DNA from: Massilia cavernae
GTDB lineage: Bacteria; Pseudomonadota; Gammaproteobacteria; Burkholderiales; Burkholderiaceae_D
NCBI RefSeq assembly: GCF_003590855.1
Contig: NZ_QYUP01000093.1
Coordinates: 1 to 42,102, forward strand
DNA length: 42,102 bases
Direction: 5' to 3'
Part shown: one piece after another, positions 16,396 to 25,713 of the stretch
Position numbering within the stretch: the stretch's first letter is position 1
How the letters are laid out: each line of letters begins with the position of its first letter
Notes under the pieces: generated by a model
The model's input: the letters and a program-made list of their open reading frames with translations, nothing else
Databases searched by the model: none
What the model was told of the DNA's origin: nothing
Made by a program: the position numbers and the translations under genes

Positions 16396-18510
16396 ATGAA
16401 TATCGTGAACTTCACTGCCAGTCCTTCAAACTGCTTGTCGATCAGTTCCCAGGTCATTTCACTTGACCTGCTGCTGGAAAACCTGCCGGGCGCCGTCTAT
16501 AAATGCGAGCCTCGCCATCCCTGGCGGATGGAATTCATCAGCGCCGGCATTGAAAAGCTGAGCGGCTATCCCGCTTCCGCGTTCACCACCCGGTCCTCCC
16601 TCACCTTCGGTTCCCTGATCCACCCGGGCGACCGCGACGCCGTGTCCAACGCCGTCTACGATTGCCTGTCGAAGGGGAAGTCGCTCGAGCTTACCTACCG
16701 GATCGTCGACGCGGACGGCGCCGTCAAGTGGGTGTGGGAGCAGGGCGCTGCGGTGCTGGACGATGCCGGCCAGGTGGCCGCCATCCAGGGCTTCATGGTC
16801 GACTTCACGCGGGTCAAGGAGGCCGACCTGAAGCTGATGGAGCAGGGGGCGCTGCTCGACAAGGCACGCGACGCCATCGTGGTGACCGACGCCGCCCACC
16901 GCATCACTTACTGGAACAAGGGCGCGGAACGCCTGTACGGATGGGATGACAGCGAGGTGAGCGGCCAGCGCGTGTGCGACCTGCTGCGCGGCGACCTGGA
17001 AGCATTCGACACGGCCCTCGAGGCGACGCTGGCCGAGGGGCAGTGGAGCGGCGAACTGTCGTACCACCGGCGCGACGGCGCCACGGTGTACGTCGACAGC
17101 CGCTGGACGCTGCTGAGGGCAGACGAGCGCGCCGGCACCGTCGACAAGATCATGTGCATCAGTACCGACATCACCGAACGCAAACGCCGCGACGACCAGA
17201 TCTTCCACATGGCGTTCTACGATTCGCTCACTGGACTGGCCAACCGCACCAACCTGCTCGACCATCTGCGCCGCGCGCTGCTGGGCAGCGCACGTTCGCG
17301 CAAGTTCGGCGCGCTGATGTTCTGCGACTTCGATCACTTCAAGACGCTCAACGACACCCACGGCCATGCGGTGGGCGACATGCTGCTGCAGGCTGCGGCG
17401 CGGCGCCTCGAACACAGCATCCGCGAAGCCGACCTGGTGGCGCGCCTTGGCGGCGACGAGTTCGTGATCCTGATTCCGCCGGGTGACGAATCGCTGGAGC
17501 TGGCCGCGTCGCAGGCCGAAGCCGTGGCCGCCAAGGTGGTGGCGGCGATGGAGACGCCATTCCAGCTGGCCGGTTTCAGCTGCACCGTATCGATCAGCAT
17601 CGGCATCGCCCTGATCTGCGGCGCCTTCCACACGGTCGAATCCGCGCTGTCGGAAGCTGACAGCGCGATGTACCAGGCCAAGGCCTCGGGCCGCAATACC
17701 TACCGTTTCTTCGACCCCGACAGGCAGGCGGCATGGACCGCCAAGACCGAGCTCGAAGCGAGCTTGCGCTGCGCCCTTGTCAACAACGAGTTCGTCCTTT
17801 ACTACCAGCCCCAGCTCGATGGCGCAAACCAGCTGATCGGCGCCGAAGCGCTGCTGCGCTGGCGCCGCCCGGACGGCAAGCTGCTGCTGCCAAGCGAATT
17901 TATCCGCGCCGCCGAGGAGACCAGCCTGATCGTCGACATCGGCGCGTGGGTATTGCATACCGCATGTGCCCAGCTGGCGATCTGGCAGAAGAGCCCTGAG
18001 ACGGCGCACCTGACCCTGTCGATCAACCTCGGCCTGCGCCAGCTGGCCGAGGCGAGCCTGGCGGAGCTGGTCGGGGCGGCCATCCGCGAGACCGGCGCCG
18101 ATCCGTCGAAGCTGCGCTTCGAGGTGGCGGAAGGCCTGGTGATGAGCGATTTCCCGCGCGTGTCCGAGCAGATGGTGGCGCTGTCGCGGCTGGGTGTGCG
18201 CTTCTCGCTCGACCATGTCGGCGCCGGCTATTCGTCGCTCAGCTATCTGCGCCAGTTGCCGATTTTTCAGCTGAAGATCGGCCATACCTTCGTGCGCGAC
18301 GTGCTGGCGGACCCGGACAACGCCGCCATCGTGCGCTCCATCATCGCGCTGGGCAGCACGCTGGGCCTGCAGGTGATCGCGGAGGGTGTGGAAACCCAGG
18401 GACAGCGCGAGTTCCTGTCGGAGGCAGGCTGCTTCGGCTATCAGGGCTTCCTGTACGAGCCGGCCATCAGCGAAGAGCATTTCGGTAATTTTGCCCGCCA
18501 TATCCACTAG
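16396..18510 (+). CDS. PAS-PAS-GGDEF-EAL protein, active cyclase motif, degenerate EAL
   Basis: 704-residue soluble c-di-GMP protein. A PAS domain at about 20-140 and a second PAS/PAC at about 150-265 (ending STDITERKRR) are sensory. The GGDEF domain (about 275-435) has intact GGDEF at 352-356, so it can be a diguanylate cyclase; I see no RxxD inhibitory site directly upstream. The EAL domain (about 450-700) keeps EALLRW, the QG and EGVET blocks, but the metal-binding DD pair is Asp606-His607 (LDHVGAGYSS) and the usual LKID is LKIG. Loss of the second Asp normally abolishes phosphodiesterase activity, so the protein is likely a cyclase with a regulatory EAL part. An AT-rich stretch just upstream probably carries the promoter. 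No signal peptide or membrane helix. Confidence 0.9.
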   Translation: MNIVNFTASPSNCLSISSQVISLDLLLENLPGAVYKCEPRHPWRMEFISAGIEKLSGYPASAFTTRSSLTFGSLIHPGDRDAVSNAVYDCLSKGKSLELTYRIVDADGAVKWVWEQGAAVLDDAGQVAAIQGFMVDFTRVKEADLKLMEQGALLDKARDAIVVTDAAHRITYWNKGAERLYGWDDSEVSGQRVCDLLRGDLEAFDTALEATLAEGQWSGELSYHRRDGATVYVDSRWTLLRADERAGTVDKIMCISTDITERKRRDDQIFHMAFYDSLTGLANRTNLLDHLRRALLGSARSRKFGALMFCDFDHFKTLNDTHGHAVGDMLLQAAARRLEHSIREADLVARLGGDEFVILIPPGDESLELAASQAEAVAAKVVAAMETPFQLAGFSCTVSISIGIALICGAFHTVESALSEADSAMYQAKASGRNTYRFFDPDRQAAWTAKTELEASLRCALVNNEFVLYYQPQLDGANQLIGAEALLRWRRPDGKLLLPSEFIRAAEETSLIVDIGAWVLHTACAQLAIWQKSPETAHLTLSINLGLRQLAEASLAELVGAAIRETGADPSKLRFEVAEGLVMSDFPRVSEQMVALSRLGVRFSLDHVGAGYSSLSYLRQLPIFQLKIGHTFVRDVLADPDNAAIVRSIIALGSTLGLQVIAEGVETQGQREFLSEAGCFGYQGFLYEPAISEEHFGNFARHIH

Positions 18511-18522
18511 GCCGCACTGCGT

Positions 18523-19656
18523 TCAGGCGGCCGGCAGCGAGCGGTCATCCTCTTTTTTATCCGAGCGCACCGCCGCCAGCTGGTCGACGTGGATCAGGCC
18601 TTCGGCCGCCGCGTGCGCCGCGGCGAACACGCTGTCCGGCGCCAGGATCAGCTGGGTGCCGGTGGCGCTGACCTCCTCGATCAGCCGGTCCAGCGCCTCG
18701 ATGCGCGACGGGTCGGGATTCACGTTGCGGATGTAGATGACCCGCACCGACTGCGGATGGCGCCGCACGACTTCGGCGTAAATCTCCGGATCCCGCTCGC
18801 CGCTGTCGCCGATCAGCACGAACTGCAGCTTGGGGTAATAGCTCATGATCAGTTCAATCTTGTCGAGCTTGTGGCTGGTGTGCCTGGCCGGCCTGAACAC
18901 ATCGCGCACGCCAAGTTCGCGTAGCAGCAGCGGGCCGAGGGGAAGCCCCTGCAGGCGCATGAACTCGACCAGCGGCCCGAACAGGTGCCACGGGCTGCTG
19001 GAGACATAGAACACCGGATTGCCTTCATCGCCTCCGGCGCCGCGGTTCAGCGCGCGGTAGAAGGCGGCGACGCCCTTGAACGGCTTGCGCGTGTGCGCAT
19101 TGGAGCGCGCCAGCATCAGGGCCATATTCAGCTTGTTGGTGACGTTGGTCCACAACACCGTGTCGTCGATATCGCTGATGATGCCGAAGCGCGCCGTGGG
19201 CGGCGGCACCAGCACCTCGGCGCTGGTCCGCATCGGCTGGCCGTCCGCGCCGCGGGTGCCGGGCAGCTCCAGCTCCACCGCCTGCCATCCGGGGCCGGCC
19301 GATGCCGCCGGCGTGAGCTCGAATGAAAAATAGCCGCCGCTGTCCGTCACGGTGTCGACGCTTTGTCCCTGGAAGGTCGCGCGCACGCGGGCGCCTTCCA
19401 CTTCGTCGGAATCGAGCCGCTGGTACAGCGCCAGCATGTTGCGCCACCGGCTGTCCTCGCTGGTCTGCTCGCGGAAACCGGGTTCGTCCAGCACGCGGCC
19501 CTTGATCCAAAGCTTGCCGGCGTTGCCGAAACCGAGGTAGGGCAGGGCCATGAGGCTGCGTCCCGTTCCGGGAGCGCGAAGGCGGCGCAGTGCGGCGCTG
19601 GCGAACATGCCGGCGGTCCTGGCCAGCTTGCGGTGAAATCGGGGCTCGCGGACCAC
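18523..19656 (-). CDS. App1-family phosphatidate phosphatase (DUF2183)
   Basis: 377 residues from the first start codon in the main frame. The HAD-like DxDxT motif is in FGIISDIDDTVLWTNV (about residues 156-171), followed by FYVSSSPWHLF and FVLIGDSGERDPEIY. These are the hallmarks of the App1 family, whose yeast member dephosphorylates phosphatidate. A beta-sandwich-like N-terminal part (GARVRATFQGQSVDTVTDSGGYFSFEL) precedes the catalytic domain. The GTG at 19656 has no ribosome binding site, and the same frame stays open upstream with protein-like sequence, so the real gene probably starts at 19928 (see next entry). Function in bacteria is little known; likely lipid or other phosphomonoester hydrolysis. 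Confidence 0.82.
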   Translation of the reverse strand: MVREPRFHRKLARTAGMFASAALRRLRAPGTGRSLMALPYLGFGNAGKLWIKGRVLDEPGFREQTSEDSRWRNMLALYQRLDSDEVEGARVRATFQGQSVDTVTDSGGYFSFELTPAASAGPGWQAVELELPGTRGADGQPMRTSAEVLVPPPTARFGIISDIDDTVLWTNVTNKLNMALMLARSNAHTRKPFKGVAAFYRALNRGAGGDEGNPVFYVSSSPWHLFGPLVEFMRLQGLPLGPLLLRELGVRDVFRPARHTSHKLDKIELIMSYYPKLQFVLIGDSGERDPEIYAEVVRRHPQSVRVIYIRNVNPDPSRIEALDRLIEEVSATGTQLILAPDSVFAAAHAAAEGLIHVDQLAAVRSDKKEDDRSLPAA

Positions 19657-19928
19657 GGTGCTGTCGCGCGCCGGCTGTTCCGGGCGCTCGCCGGCCGCGT
19701 GTTCGACCCATACAGGTCCGCTCGCCGAAAGCAGGGCCGGCTCCAGTTCATCGCGTGGTGGCGGATCGACCGCGTGCTCCAGGACGCCGACCGTCGCCCC
19801 GGCGTCGCGCAGGCGGGCGATTTCGGATTCGGAGGCCAGGCCGGGATTCAGGGGAGCACAGCGCCCGCCGACGCGACGCGGGCCACGATATCGTCGAATC
19901 CCGCGCGGGTGGTGATCAAGAAGGGCAT
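19657..19928 (-). pseudogene. Frameshifted 5' extension of the App1-like gene
   Basis: An ATG at 19928 follows AGGAAG at good spacing and opens a frame of 26 codons (MPFLITTRAGFDDIVARVAS...) that ends in TGA at 19848-19850. Immediately after, the App1 frame itself, which has no stop back to this point, reads on in the same style (NPGLASESEIARLRDAG, then EHAVDPPPRDELEPALL) down to 19656. The two frames join cleanly if one base is added in the CCCC run at about 19851-19854. So either a -1 base deletion has broken the native start, or there is frameshifting or a sequencing error. The roughly 90-residue N-terminal domain is not one I recognise. Confidence 0.55.
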
Positions 19929-20088
19929 GGCGCTTCCTGCGTTATTCGAATTGAACATTATCCTTTACCTCGGCGATAGGCCGACGCCCGGTATGGGAGC
20001 CGGGATTTTCTTGGTGCATCCATCCATGTATTAATGTAAATTCGTCCGAAGAACACACTCTTGCGGGGCGGGGAAGCTGTATGGCGCG

Positions 20089-20937
20089 ATGAAGGTACTG
20101 GCTGCAATCGACGGGCACCTGCTGGACACGCGGGCGCGCGAACTGGACGGCTGGCGCCGCGGCCTGGCCGAATTCCTTTACTTTGGCATCAAGGAGGCGC
20201 GCGCCTGCCTGTTCGTCGGGCTGTTCCTGGCGGCCGTCATGCTGATCCCGCGCTCCGGCCTTGGCGGGATGCCGCGCTACGACGTGCTGCTGGTCTGGGC
20301 GCTGTTGATCCAGGCCTGGATGGTCCTGTCCGGCCTCGAGACGAAGGACGAGCTGAAGGCTATTTGCCTGTTCCACGTGGTGGGCTTCGCGCTCGAGGCG
20401 TTCAAGGTCTCGGGCGGTATCAAGTCATGGAGCTACCCGGACTTTGCCTACACCAAGGTGCTCGGCGTGCCGCTGTTCGCCGGTTTCATGTACGCGGCGG
20501 TGGGCAGCTACGTGGTGCAGGCCTGGCGCCTGTTCGACTTGCGGGTGCACCGCCATCCGCCGTACTGGATGGCGGCGGCGATCGCCATCCTTATCTACGC
20601 TAACTTCTTTACCCACCATTACATCGGCGACTACCGCTGGTACCTGGCCGCCGTGGCGGTGGGCCTGTATTTGCGCACCTCGGTGGTGTTCCGTCCGCTC
20701 GACCGCGAGCGCCGGATGCCGCTGATGCTGAGCTTCCTGCTGATCGGCTTCTTCATCTGGCTGGCCGAGAACATCGGCACTTTCTGGGGTGTATGGCGCT
20801 ACCCCAACCAGCTGGGGGCGTGGTCGGTGGTCCACGTCAGCAAATGGAGTTCGTGGTCGCTGCTGGTGATCATGACCTTCACGATCGTGGCCAACCTCAA
20901 GCATATCAAAGCCAAAATCCATTTCCACCGCAAATAA
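20089..20937 (+). CDS. DUF817 integral membrane protein
   Basis: 282 residues with about seven to eight membrane helices. The N-terminal FLYFGIKEARACLFVGLFL block, the FALEAFKVSGGIKSWSYPD segment and FWGVWRYPNQ near the end are characteristic of the DUF817 family. Biochemical function unknown. It stands alone; 150 bases downstream begins the promoter of the tctC-like gene. Confidence 0.85.
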   Translation: MKVLAAIDGHLLDTRARELDGWRRGLAEFLYFGIKEARACLFVGLFLAAVMLIPRSGLGGMPRYDVLLVWALLIQAWMVLSGLETKDELKAICLFHVVGFALEAFKVSGGIKSWSYPDFAYTKVLGVPLFAGFMYAAVGSYVVQAWRLFDLRVHRHPPYWMAAAIAILIYANFFTHHYIGDYRWYLAAVAVGLYLRTSVVFRPLDRERRMPLMLSFLLIGFFIWLAENIGTFWGVWRYPNQLGAWSVVHVSKWSSWSLLVIMTFTIVANLKHIKAKIHFHRK

Positions 20938-20986
20938 TCCCGGCAGCTTCACCGGTTGCCTGAGGATTTATTTGTTTTAAGACAGG

Positions 20987-21042
20987 TTGCGCATTCCAGC
21001 CGAATTGATATACTTGAACTTAGTCATACGACGACTGATGAC
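20987..21042 (+). promoter_or_regulatory. Promoter and hexuronate-type operator upstream of tctC-like gene (site A)
   Basis: -35 TTGCGC (20987-20992), 16-base spacer, -10 TATACT (21009-21014), then operator GTCATACGACGACTGATGAC at 21023-21042, starting eight bases after the -10. Five matching sites occur in this window with nearly the same geometry. An operator on top of the transcription start implies repression, probably by a FadR/GntR-type hexuronate regulator. Confidence 0.7.
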
Positions 21043-21106
21043 TGGCTGAGCAAAATAAGGACTTTCGGGGCGCCCGCCACCGATCACGACAACTCCAGGA
21101 GACACC

Positions 21107-22084
21107 TTGAAAACCAAACGCGTGCTTTCCAGCTTCATCCTCGGCCTCACCGCGCTGGCCGCTTCCGCCTCGATCGCGGCGGCCGGCTACCCGGAAAAGG
21201 CGATCACCGTGATCGTACCGTTCCCGCCGGGCGGTTCGTCCGATGCGATCGCGCGCGCGATCGGCCCGAGAATCACCCAGACCCTGGGCCAGCCATGGGT
21301 AGTCGACAACCGCCCAGGCGCCACCGGCGCCATCGGTGCCGGCCTGGTCAAGCGCGCAGCGCCTGATGGTCACACACTCATGGTTGCCTCGATCGGCGTC
21401 TATTCGGTCAACCCGGTTCTGCAGAAGAAAATGCAGTACGACCCATCCAGGGACTTCGACCTGCTGACCGTCGCGGTGCGGGCGCCGAACGTGCTGGTGG
21501 CGAGCCCGAACGTCCCGGCGAAGAACATGGCCGAACTGGTGGCCTGGCTGAAGAATAATCCGGAAAAGGTGAGCTTCGCCTCGTCCGGCAACGGTTCGTC
21601 GGACCACCTGACCGCGGCGCTGTTCTGGCAGAAGACCGGCACTTCCGGCCTGCATGTGCCGTACAAGGGCGGCGCCCCGGCTATGACCGACCTGCTGGGC
21701 GGCCAGGTCGATGTCTCCTTCGTCAACGTCAACACCGCGCTCACCTACATCAAGGCCGGCAAGCTGAAAGCGCTGGCGGTTACCGGCGACAAGCGCTCGG
21801 CGGTCCTGCCGCAAGTGCCGACCCTGGCCGAAGCCGGCATCAAGGGCGTCGACATCTACTCGTGGCAGGGCATCGCGGCGCCTAAAGGATTGTCGAAGGA
21901 GGTCAAGGCCAAGCTGCATCACTCCATCCTGGCCGCGCTGAACGAGCCTGTGCTCAAGGCGAAACTCACCGAGCAGGGCTTCGAAGTGGTGGGCAACACG
22001 CCTGAGCAGTTCGCCAGGTTCCAGGCCGAGGAACTGGCCCGCTGGCGCAACGTCATCGAAGTCGGCAAGATCACCCTCGAATAA
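21107..22084 (+). CDS. Bug/TctC-family tripartite tricarboxylate transporter binding protein
   Basis: 325-residue periplasmic protein: signal peptide (LKTKRVLSSFILGLTALAAS...IAAAG), then YPEKAITVIVPFPPGGSSDAIAR, WVVDNRPGATGAIGAGLV and YKGGAPAMTDLLGGQVD, all Bug-family signatures. Bug proteins bind carboxylates; the operator at its promoter, shared with uronate and glucarate genes, suggests an aldarate or hexuronate ligand. No TctA/TctB membrane genes follow, so it must partner elsewhere or act as a sensor or scavenger. Confidence 0.9.
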   Translation: MKTKRVLSSFILGLTALAASASIAAAGYPEKAITVIVPFPPGGSSDAIARAIGPRITQTLGQPWVVDNRPGATGAIGAGLVKRAAPDGHTLMVASIGVYSVNPVLQKKMQYDPSRDFDLLTVAVRAPNVLVASPNVPAKNMAELVAWLKNNPEKVSFASSGNGSSDHLTAALFWQKTGTSGLHVPYKGGAPAMTDLLGGQVDVSFVNVNTALTYIKAGKLKALAVTGDKRSAVLPQVPTLAEAGIKGVDIYSWQGIAAPKGLSKEVKAKLHHSILAALNEPVLKAKLTEQGFEVVGNTPEQFARFQAEELARWRNVIEVGKITLE

Positions 22085-22181
22085 TCGTGCGCCGCAGCAG
22101 CAGCCTCCCCGGTTTGCATCGTCGCCCTGCCTTCGATCAGGTCGAAGCGGGAAGAGGCCTTCCAGGAAGCGTGACCTAGCC

Positions 22182-23774
22182 ATGCCGTCCCCTGGACCGG
22201 ACGCTTCGCTGGCTGCGCTGGCGCCGCTGCGCAATCCGGACTACCGCATCCTGTGGGCCATCTGGCTGGCGGCGAACGTCTGCATGTGGATGAACGACGT
22301 GGCGGCGGCATGGATGATGACCTCCATGTCCGCCTCGCCGCTGTGGGTGGCGCTGGTGCAGACCGCGTCGACCCTGCCCATGTTCCTGCTTGGACTTCCC
22401 AGCGGTGCGCTGGCAGATATCCTGGACCGGCGCCGCTACTTCATCGCCACCCAGTTCTGGGTCGCGGGCGTGGCCCTGCTGCTGTGCGCGGCGGTGCTGG
22501 CCGGCGCAATGACCCCCGGCGTGCTGCTGGCGCTGACCGCAGCCAACGGCATCGGCCTGGCCATGCGCTTTCCCGTATTTGCGGCCATCGTTCCCGAACT
22601 TGTTCCCCGGCCCCAGCTGCCCGCGGCGCTGGCGCTGAACGGCGTGGCGATGAACGCCTCGCGCATCGCCGGGCCGCTGATCGCCGGTGCCCTGATCGCG
22701 GGCGCAGGCAGTGTTTATGTATTCGTCCTGAACGCGGTGCTGTCGGTGCTGTCCGGCTTCGTGCTGATACGCTGGCGGCGCGACCATGTGCCCAATCCGC
22801 TGGGACGCGAACGGCTGGTGAGCGCGATGCGGGTAGGGCTGCAATACGTCGGCCAGTCTTCGCATGTGCGCTCGACGCTGGTGCGCACAGCGGTGTTCTA
22901 CTTCCATTCGATCGCCTTGCTGGCGCTGCTGCCGCTGGTCGCGCAGTCGCTGGGTGGCGCTGGCGCCGCCGGCATCTTCACGCTGCTACTGGCTTGCATG
23001 GGCGGGGGTGCGGTCGCCGGCGCCATGCTGCTACCGAAATTCAGGTTGATCCTGCCCCGCGATGAGCTGGTAGTCGCGGGCGCCTTGCTGCAGGCGGCAG
23101 CCGCTGCTGCGGTCGCGCTCAGCGGCACGGCATGGCCCAGCGCTGTTGCCATGTTCCTGGGGGGCGTGGCATGGATCACGGCAGCCAATTCGCTGGCCGT
23201 ATCGGTCCAGCTGGCGCTGCCCGACTGGGTACGCGCACGCGGGATGTCGATTTTCCAGATGTCGATGATGGGCGCCAGCGCCCTGGGCGCGGCCGTATGG
23301 GGGCAGGTAGCGGCGATGGCGGGTGTACCCACCAGCATGCTGGCCGCCAGCATGTGCGCCACCGTGGCGATGCTCGCCGCACGCCAGCTGCTGCCCGAAC
23401 CGGGCACGGATGACGACCTTACGCCGTCGACGGCATTCAAGGCGCCGGTCGCTTCAAGGGAACCTGCGCCCGGGCGCGTGCAGGTCATGATCGAATACCG
23501 CATCGATCCAGCGCGCGCGGAAGAGTTTAAAGTGGTGATGCGCGAGAGCCGGCGCAGCCGACTGCGGCAGGGGGCCCTTGGCTGGGAGCTGCTGCGCGAC
23601 GCGACCGACCCTGCGCGCTACATCGAACGCATCGTCGACGAGTCGTGGACCGGCCACTTGCGCCGGTTCGACCGTGTGACGGCCGCCGACGTGGCGCTGC
23701 GCGACCGCAGGCAGTCGTTCCATCTGGGCGACGGTGCGCCCGAGGTGACGCGCTGCTTTATCGAGGACGTCTAG
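22182..23774 (+). CDS. MFS_3-family transporter with C-terminal ABM-like domain
   Basis: 530 residues. The first about 405 form an MFS core of 12 helices of the MFS_3/DUF894 (EntS-like) type (LRNPDYRILWAIWLAANVCMWMNDVAAAWMM at the N-terminus, GALADILDRRR in loop 2-3). Residues about 430-525 (VMIEYRIDPARAEEFKVVM ... GWELLRDATDPARYIERIVDESW) form a soluble ferredoxin-like domain of antibiotic-monooxygenase type, a combination seen in this MFS subfamily. Probably an exporter; substrate unknown. It follows the tctC-like gene by 97 bases in the same direction and may share its transcript. Confidence 0.82.
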   Translation: MPSPGPDASLAALAPLRNPDYRILWAIWLAANVCMWMNDVAAAWMMTSMSASPLWVALVQTASTLPMFLLGLPSGALADILDRRRYFIATQFWVAGVALLLCAAVLAGAMTPGVLLALTAANGIGLAMRFPVFAAIVPELVPRPQLPAALALNGVAMNASRIAGPLIAGALIAGAGSVYVFVLNAVLSVLSGFVLIRWRRDHVPNPLGRERLVSAMRVGLQYVGQSSHVRSTLVRTAVFYFHSIALLALLPLVAQSLGGAGAAGIFTLLLACMGGGAVAGAMLLPKFRLILPRDELVVAGALLQAAAAAAVALSGTAWPSAVAMFLGGVAWITAANSLAVSVQLALPDWVRARGMSIFQMSMMGASALGAAVWGQVAAMAGVPTSMLAASMCATVAMLAARQLLPEPGTDDDLTPSTAFKAPVASREPAPGRVQVMIEYRIDPARAEEFKVVMRESRRSRLRQGALGWELLRDATDPARYIERIVDESWTGHLRRFDRVTAADVALRDRRQSFHLGDGAPEVTRCFIEDV

Positions 23775-23798
23775 GCGCCGCGCGGTAGGGAAGCGAGA

Positions 23799-24023
23799 TT
23801 AATCCGCGATGCGCGCGGCCAGGGCCGCTGCGACGGCCGGGCGGACCGAATCCGACCCGCGCGACATGCGAAACAGTTCCCATACGCCGTCGCCACGGCC
23901 ATCGGCCACGGCGGCCTCGGCAACTTCAGCGCGTTGCGTTGGCGCGGCCAGCTTGCGCAGGCTTGCTACGATGGCAGCAACGAAAGGCAGTTCGACGGCG
24001 GGGCGGGCGGTAATCGTGTCCAT
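23799..24023 (-). CDS. Small conserved-looking hypothetical protein
   Basis: 74 residues from an ATG at 24023 preceded by GAGGAAACC. Alternating Ala-rich helices, WELFRMSRGSDSVRPAVAAAL at the C-terminus, no signal or membrane segment. The longer frame from 24209 lacks a binding site and crosses the gudD promoter region. Not recognised. Confidence 0.6.
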   Translation of the reverse strand: MDTITARPAVELPFVAAIVASLRKLAAPTQRAEVAEAAVADGRGDGVWELFRMSRGSDSVRPAVAAALAARIAD

Positions 24024-24203
24024 GATGGTTTCCTCAAATTTGTTTCCGTGATTCAGTATGGACGGCGAACCGTTATAAATCCAATTCGAAGTTTCGATAA
24101 CCTCCATTCGCAAACCGCATAATGCTGGCGTCGTTGTCTGATAACGCTCGTCCAAGTGGACGCGTATTTTTTCCCGCAATGTCGCAATCGGCGCTTTATC
24201 CGG

Positions 24204-24260
24204 TTGCAAACGGAGCCTCTCCTGCTTATACTGAACTTATGTTGTACGACGACTGATAAC
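24204..24260 (+). promoter_or_regulatory. Promoter and operator upstream of glucarate dehydratase (site B)
   Basis: -35 TTGCAA (24204-24209), 17-base spacer, -10 TATACT (24227-24232), then operator GTTGTACGACGACTGATAAC at 24241-24260, eight bases after the -10. Same arrangement as at 31879-31935. Confidence 0.8.
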
Positions 24261-24277
24261 ACTAAATTGAGGAAATC

Positions 24278-25633
24278 ATGTTCCAGACCAGCCCAGCTAA
24301 CGTCCACGGTTCGACGCCTGTAATAACCGCCATGCGCGTGGTCCCGGTCGCCGGCCGCGACAGCATGCTGCTCAATCTCAGCGGCGCCCACGGTCCTTAC
24401 TTCACCCGCAATATCGTGATCCTCACCGACAGCGCAGGCAATGTCGGATTGGGGGAGGTGCCAGGCGGCGAGCCAATTCGCCAGACGCTGGAAGACGCGC
24501 GCGCGCTGGTGGTCGGGCAATCGATTGGCAACTACCAGCGCATCCTGAACCGCGTGCGCAATGAATTCGGCGACCGCGACGCCGGCGGCCGGGGCCTGCA
24601 GACCTTCGACCTGCGCATCACCATTCATGCCGTGACCGCGCTGGAAGCGGCGCTGCTCGACCTGCTGGGCAAATTCCTCGACGTGCCGGTCTGCGCCTTG
24701 CTGGGCGACGGGCAGCAGCGCGACAGCGTCGAGATGCTGGGCTACCTGTTCTACATTGGCGACCGCAGCGCTACCGATCTCGAATACAACAGCGAACCGG
24801 ATGCCGGCGACGACTGGCTGCGCCTGCGCCACGAAAAGGCGATGACGCCCGAAGCGGTGGTGCGCCTGGCCGAAGCGGCATACGCGCGCTACGGCTTCAA
24901 CGACTTCAAGCTGAAGGGCGGCGTGCTGCGCGGCGACGCGGAAATCGAAGCGGCGACCGCGCTGGCCGAGCGCTTCCCGGACGCGCGCATCACGCTCGAC
25001 CCGAATGGCGCCTGGTCGCTCAAGGAAGCGGTGCGCCTGTGCCGCGGCCAGGGACATGTGCTGGCCTATGCCGAAGACCCTTGCGGCGCCGAGAACGGCT
25101 ACTCCGGCCGCGAAGTCATGGCCGAATTCCGCCGTGCCACCGGCCTGCCGACCGCCACCAACATGATCGCCACCGACTGGCGCGAGATGGGCCATGCGAT
25201 CCAGCTGCAGTCGGTCGACATCCCGCTGGCCGACCCGCACTTCTGGACCATGCAGGGATCGGTGCGTGTGGCCCAGATGTGCAACGACTGGGGCCTGACC
25301 TGGGGTTCGCATTCGAACAACCACTTCGACATTTCGCTGGCGATGTTCACCCAGGTCGGCGCCGCGGCGCCCGGCAAGATCACCGCGCTGGACACACACT
25401 GGATCTGGCAGGATGGCCAGCGCCTGACCAAGGAACCGTTGAAGATCGAAGGCGGCATGATCAAGGTGCCGGCCAAGCCTGGCCTCGGCATCGACGTTGA
25501 CATGGAAGCCATCGAGGCAGCCCACCAGCTGTACCTCGCCAAGGGCCTCGGCGTACGCAACGACTCGATCGCCATGCAGTACTTCTTCCCGGGCTGGAAG
25601 TTCGAAAACAAGCGTCCTAGCTTCGACCGCTGA
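24278..25633 (+). CDS. gudD: D-glucarate dehydratase
   Basis: 451-residue enolase-superfamily enzyme. The Lys pair of KLKGG is at 211 and 213, the metal Asp at 241 (DPNGAW), further ligands in [17 protein letters not shown] and [11 protein letters not shown], and the catalytic His at 345 (GSHSNNHFD). These match the GudD set of E. coli with a constant offset of six. It dehydrates D-glucarate (and often L-idarate) to 5-keto-4-deoxyglucarate, the substrate of the KdgD-like enzyme encoded at 28482-29396. GAGGAAATC precedes the ATG. Controlled by site B. Confidence 0.93.
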   Translation: MFQTSPANVHGSTPVITAMRVVPVAGRDSMLLNLSGAHGPYFTRNIVILTDSAGNVGLGEVPGGEPIRQTLEDARALVVGQSIGNYQRILNRVRNEFGDRDAGGRGLQTFDLRITIHAVTALEAALLDLLGKFLDVPVCALLGDGQQRDSVEMLGYLFYIGDRSATDLEYNSEPDAGDDWLRLRHEKAMTPEAVVRLAEAAYARYGFNDFKLKGGVLRGDAEIEAATALAERFPDARITLDPNGAWSLKEAVRLCRGQGHVLAYAEDPCGAENGYSGREVMAEFRRATGLPTATNMIATDWREMGHAIQLQSVDIPLADPHFWTMQGSVRVAQMCNDWGLTWGSHSNNHFDISLAMFTQVGAAAPGKITALDTHWIWQDGQRLTKEPLKIEGGMIKVPAKPGLGIDVDMEAIEAAHQLYLAKGLGVRNDSIAMQYFFPGWKFENKRPSFDR

Positions 25634-25713
25634 CACCTGGCCTGAAAACCTGGGATCATGCGGCTAGCGGTGTGCGCGCCAGGACGCGCACCGTCTCGAC
25701 AAGGGAAGCCCGC

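Noticed and set aside
16459-18507. 682-codon minus-strand frame opposite GGDEF-EAL
   Set aside because: His/Gln/Arg-rich shadow of the confirmed gene.
24127-24145. GTTGTCTGATAAC as a sixth hexuronate operator
   Set aside because: Half-sites match but the spacing is seven bases shorter than in the five good sites and no -10 precedes it.
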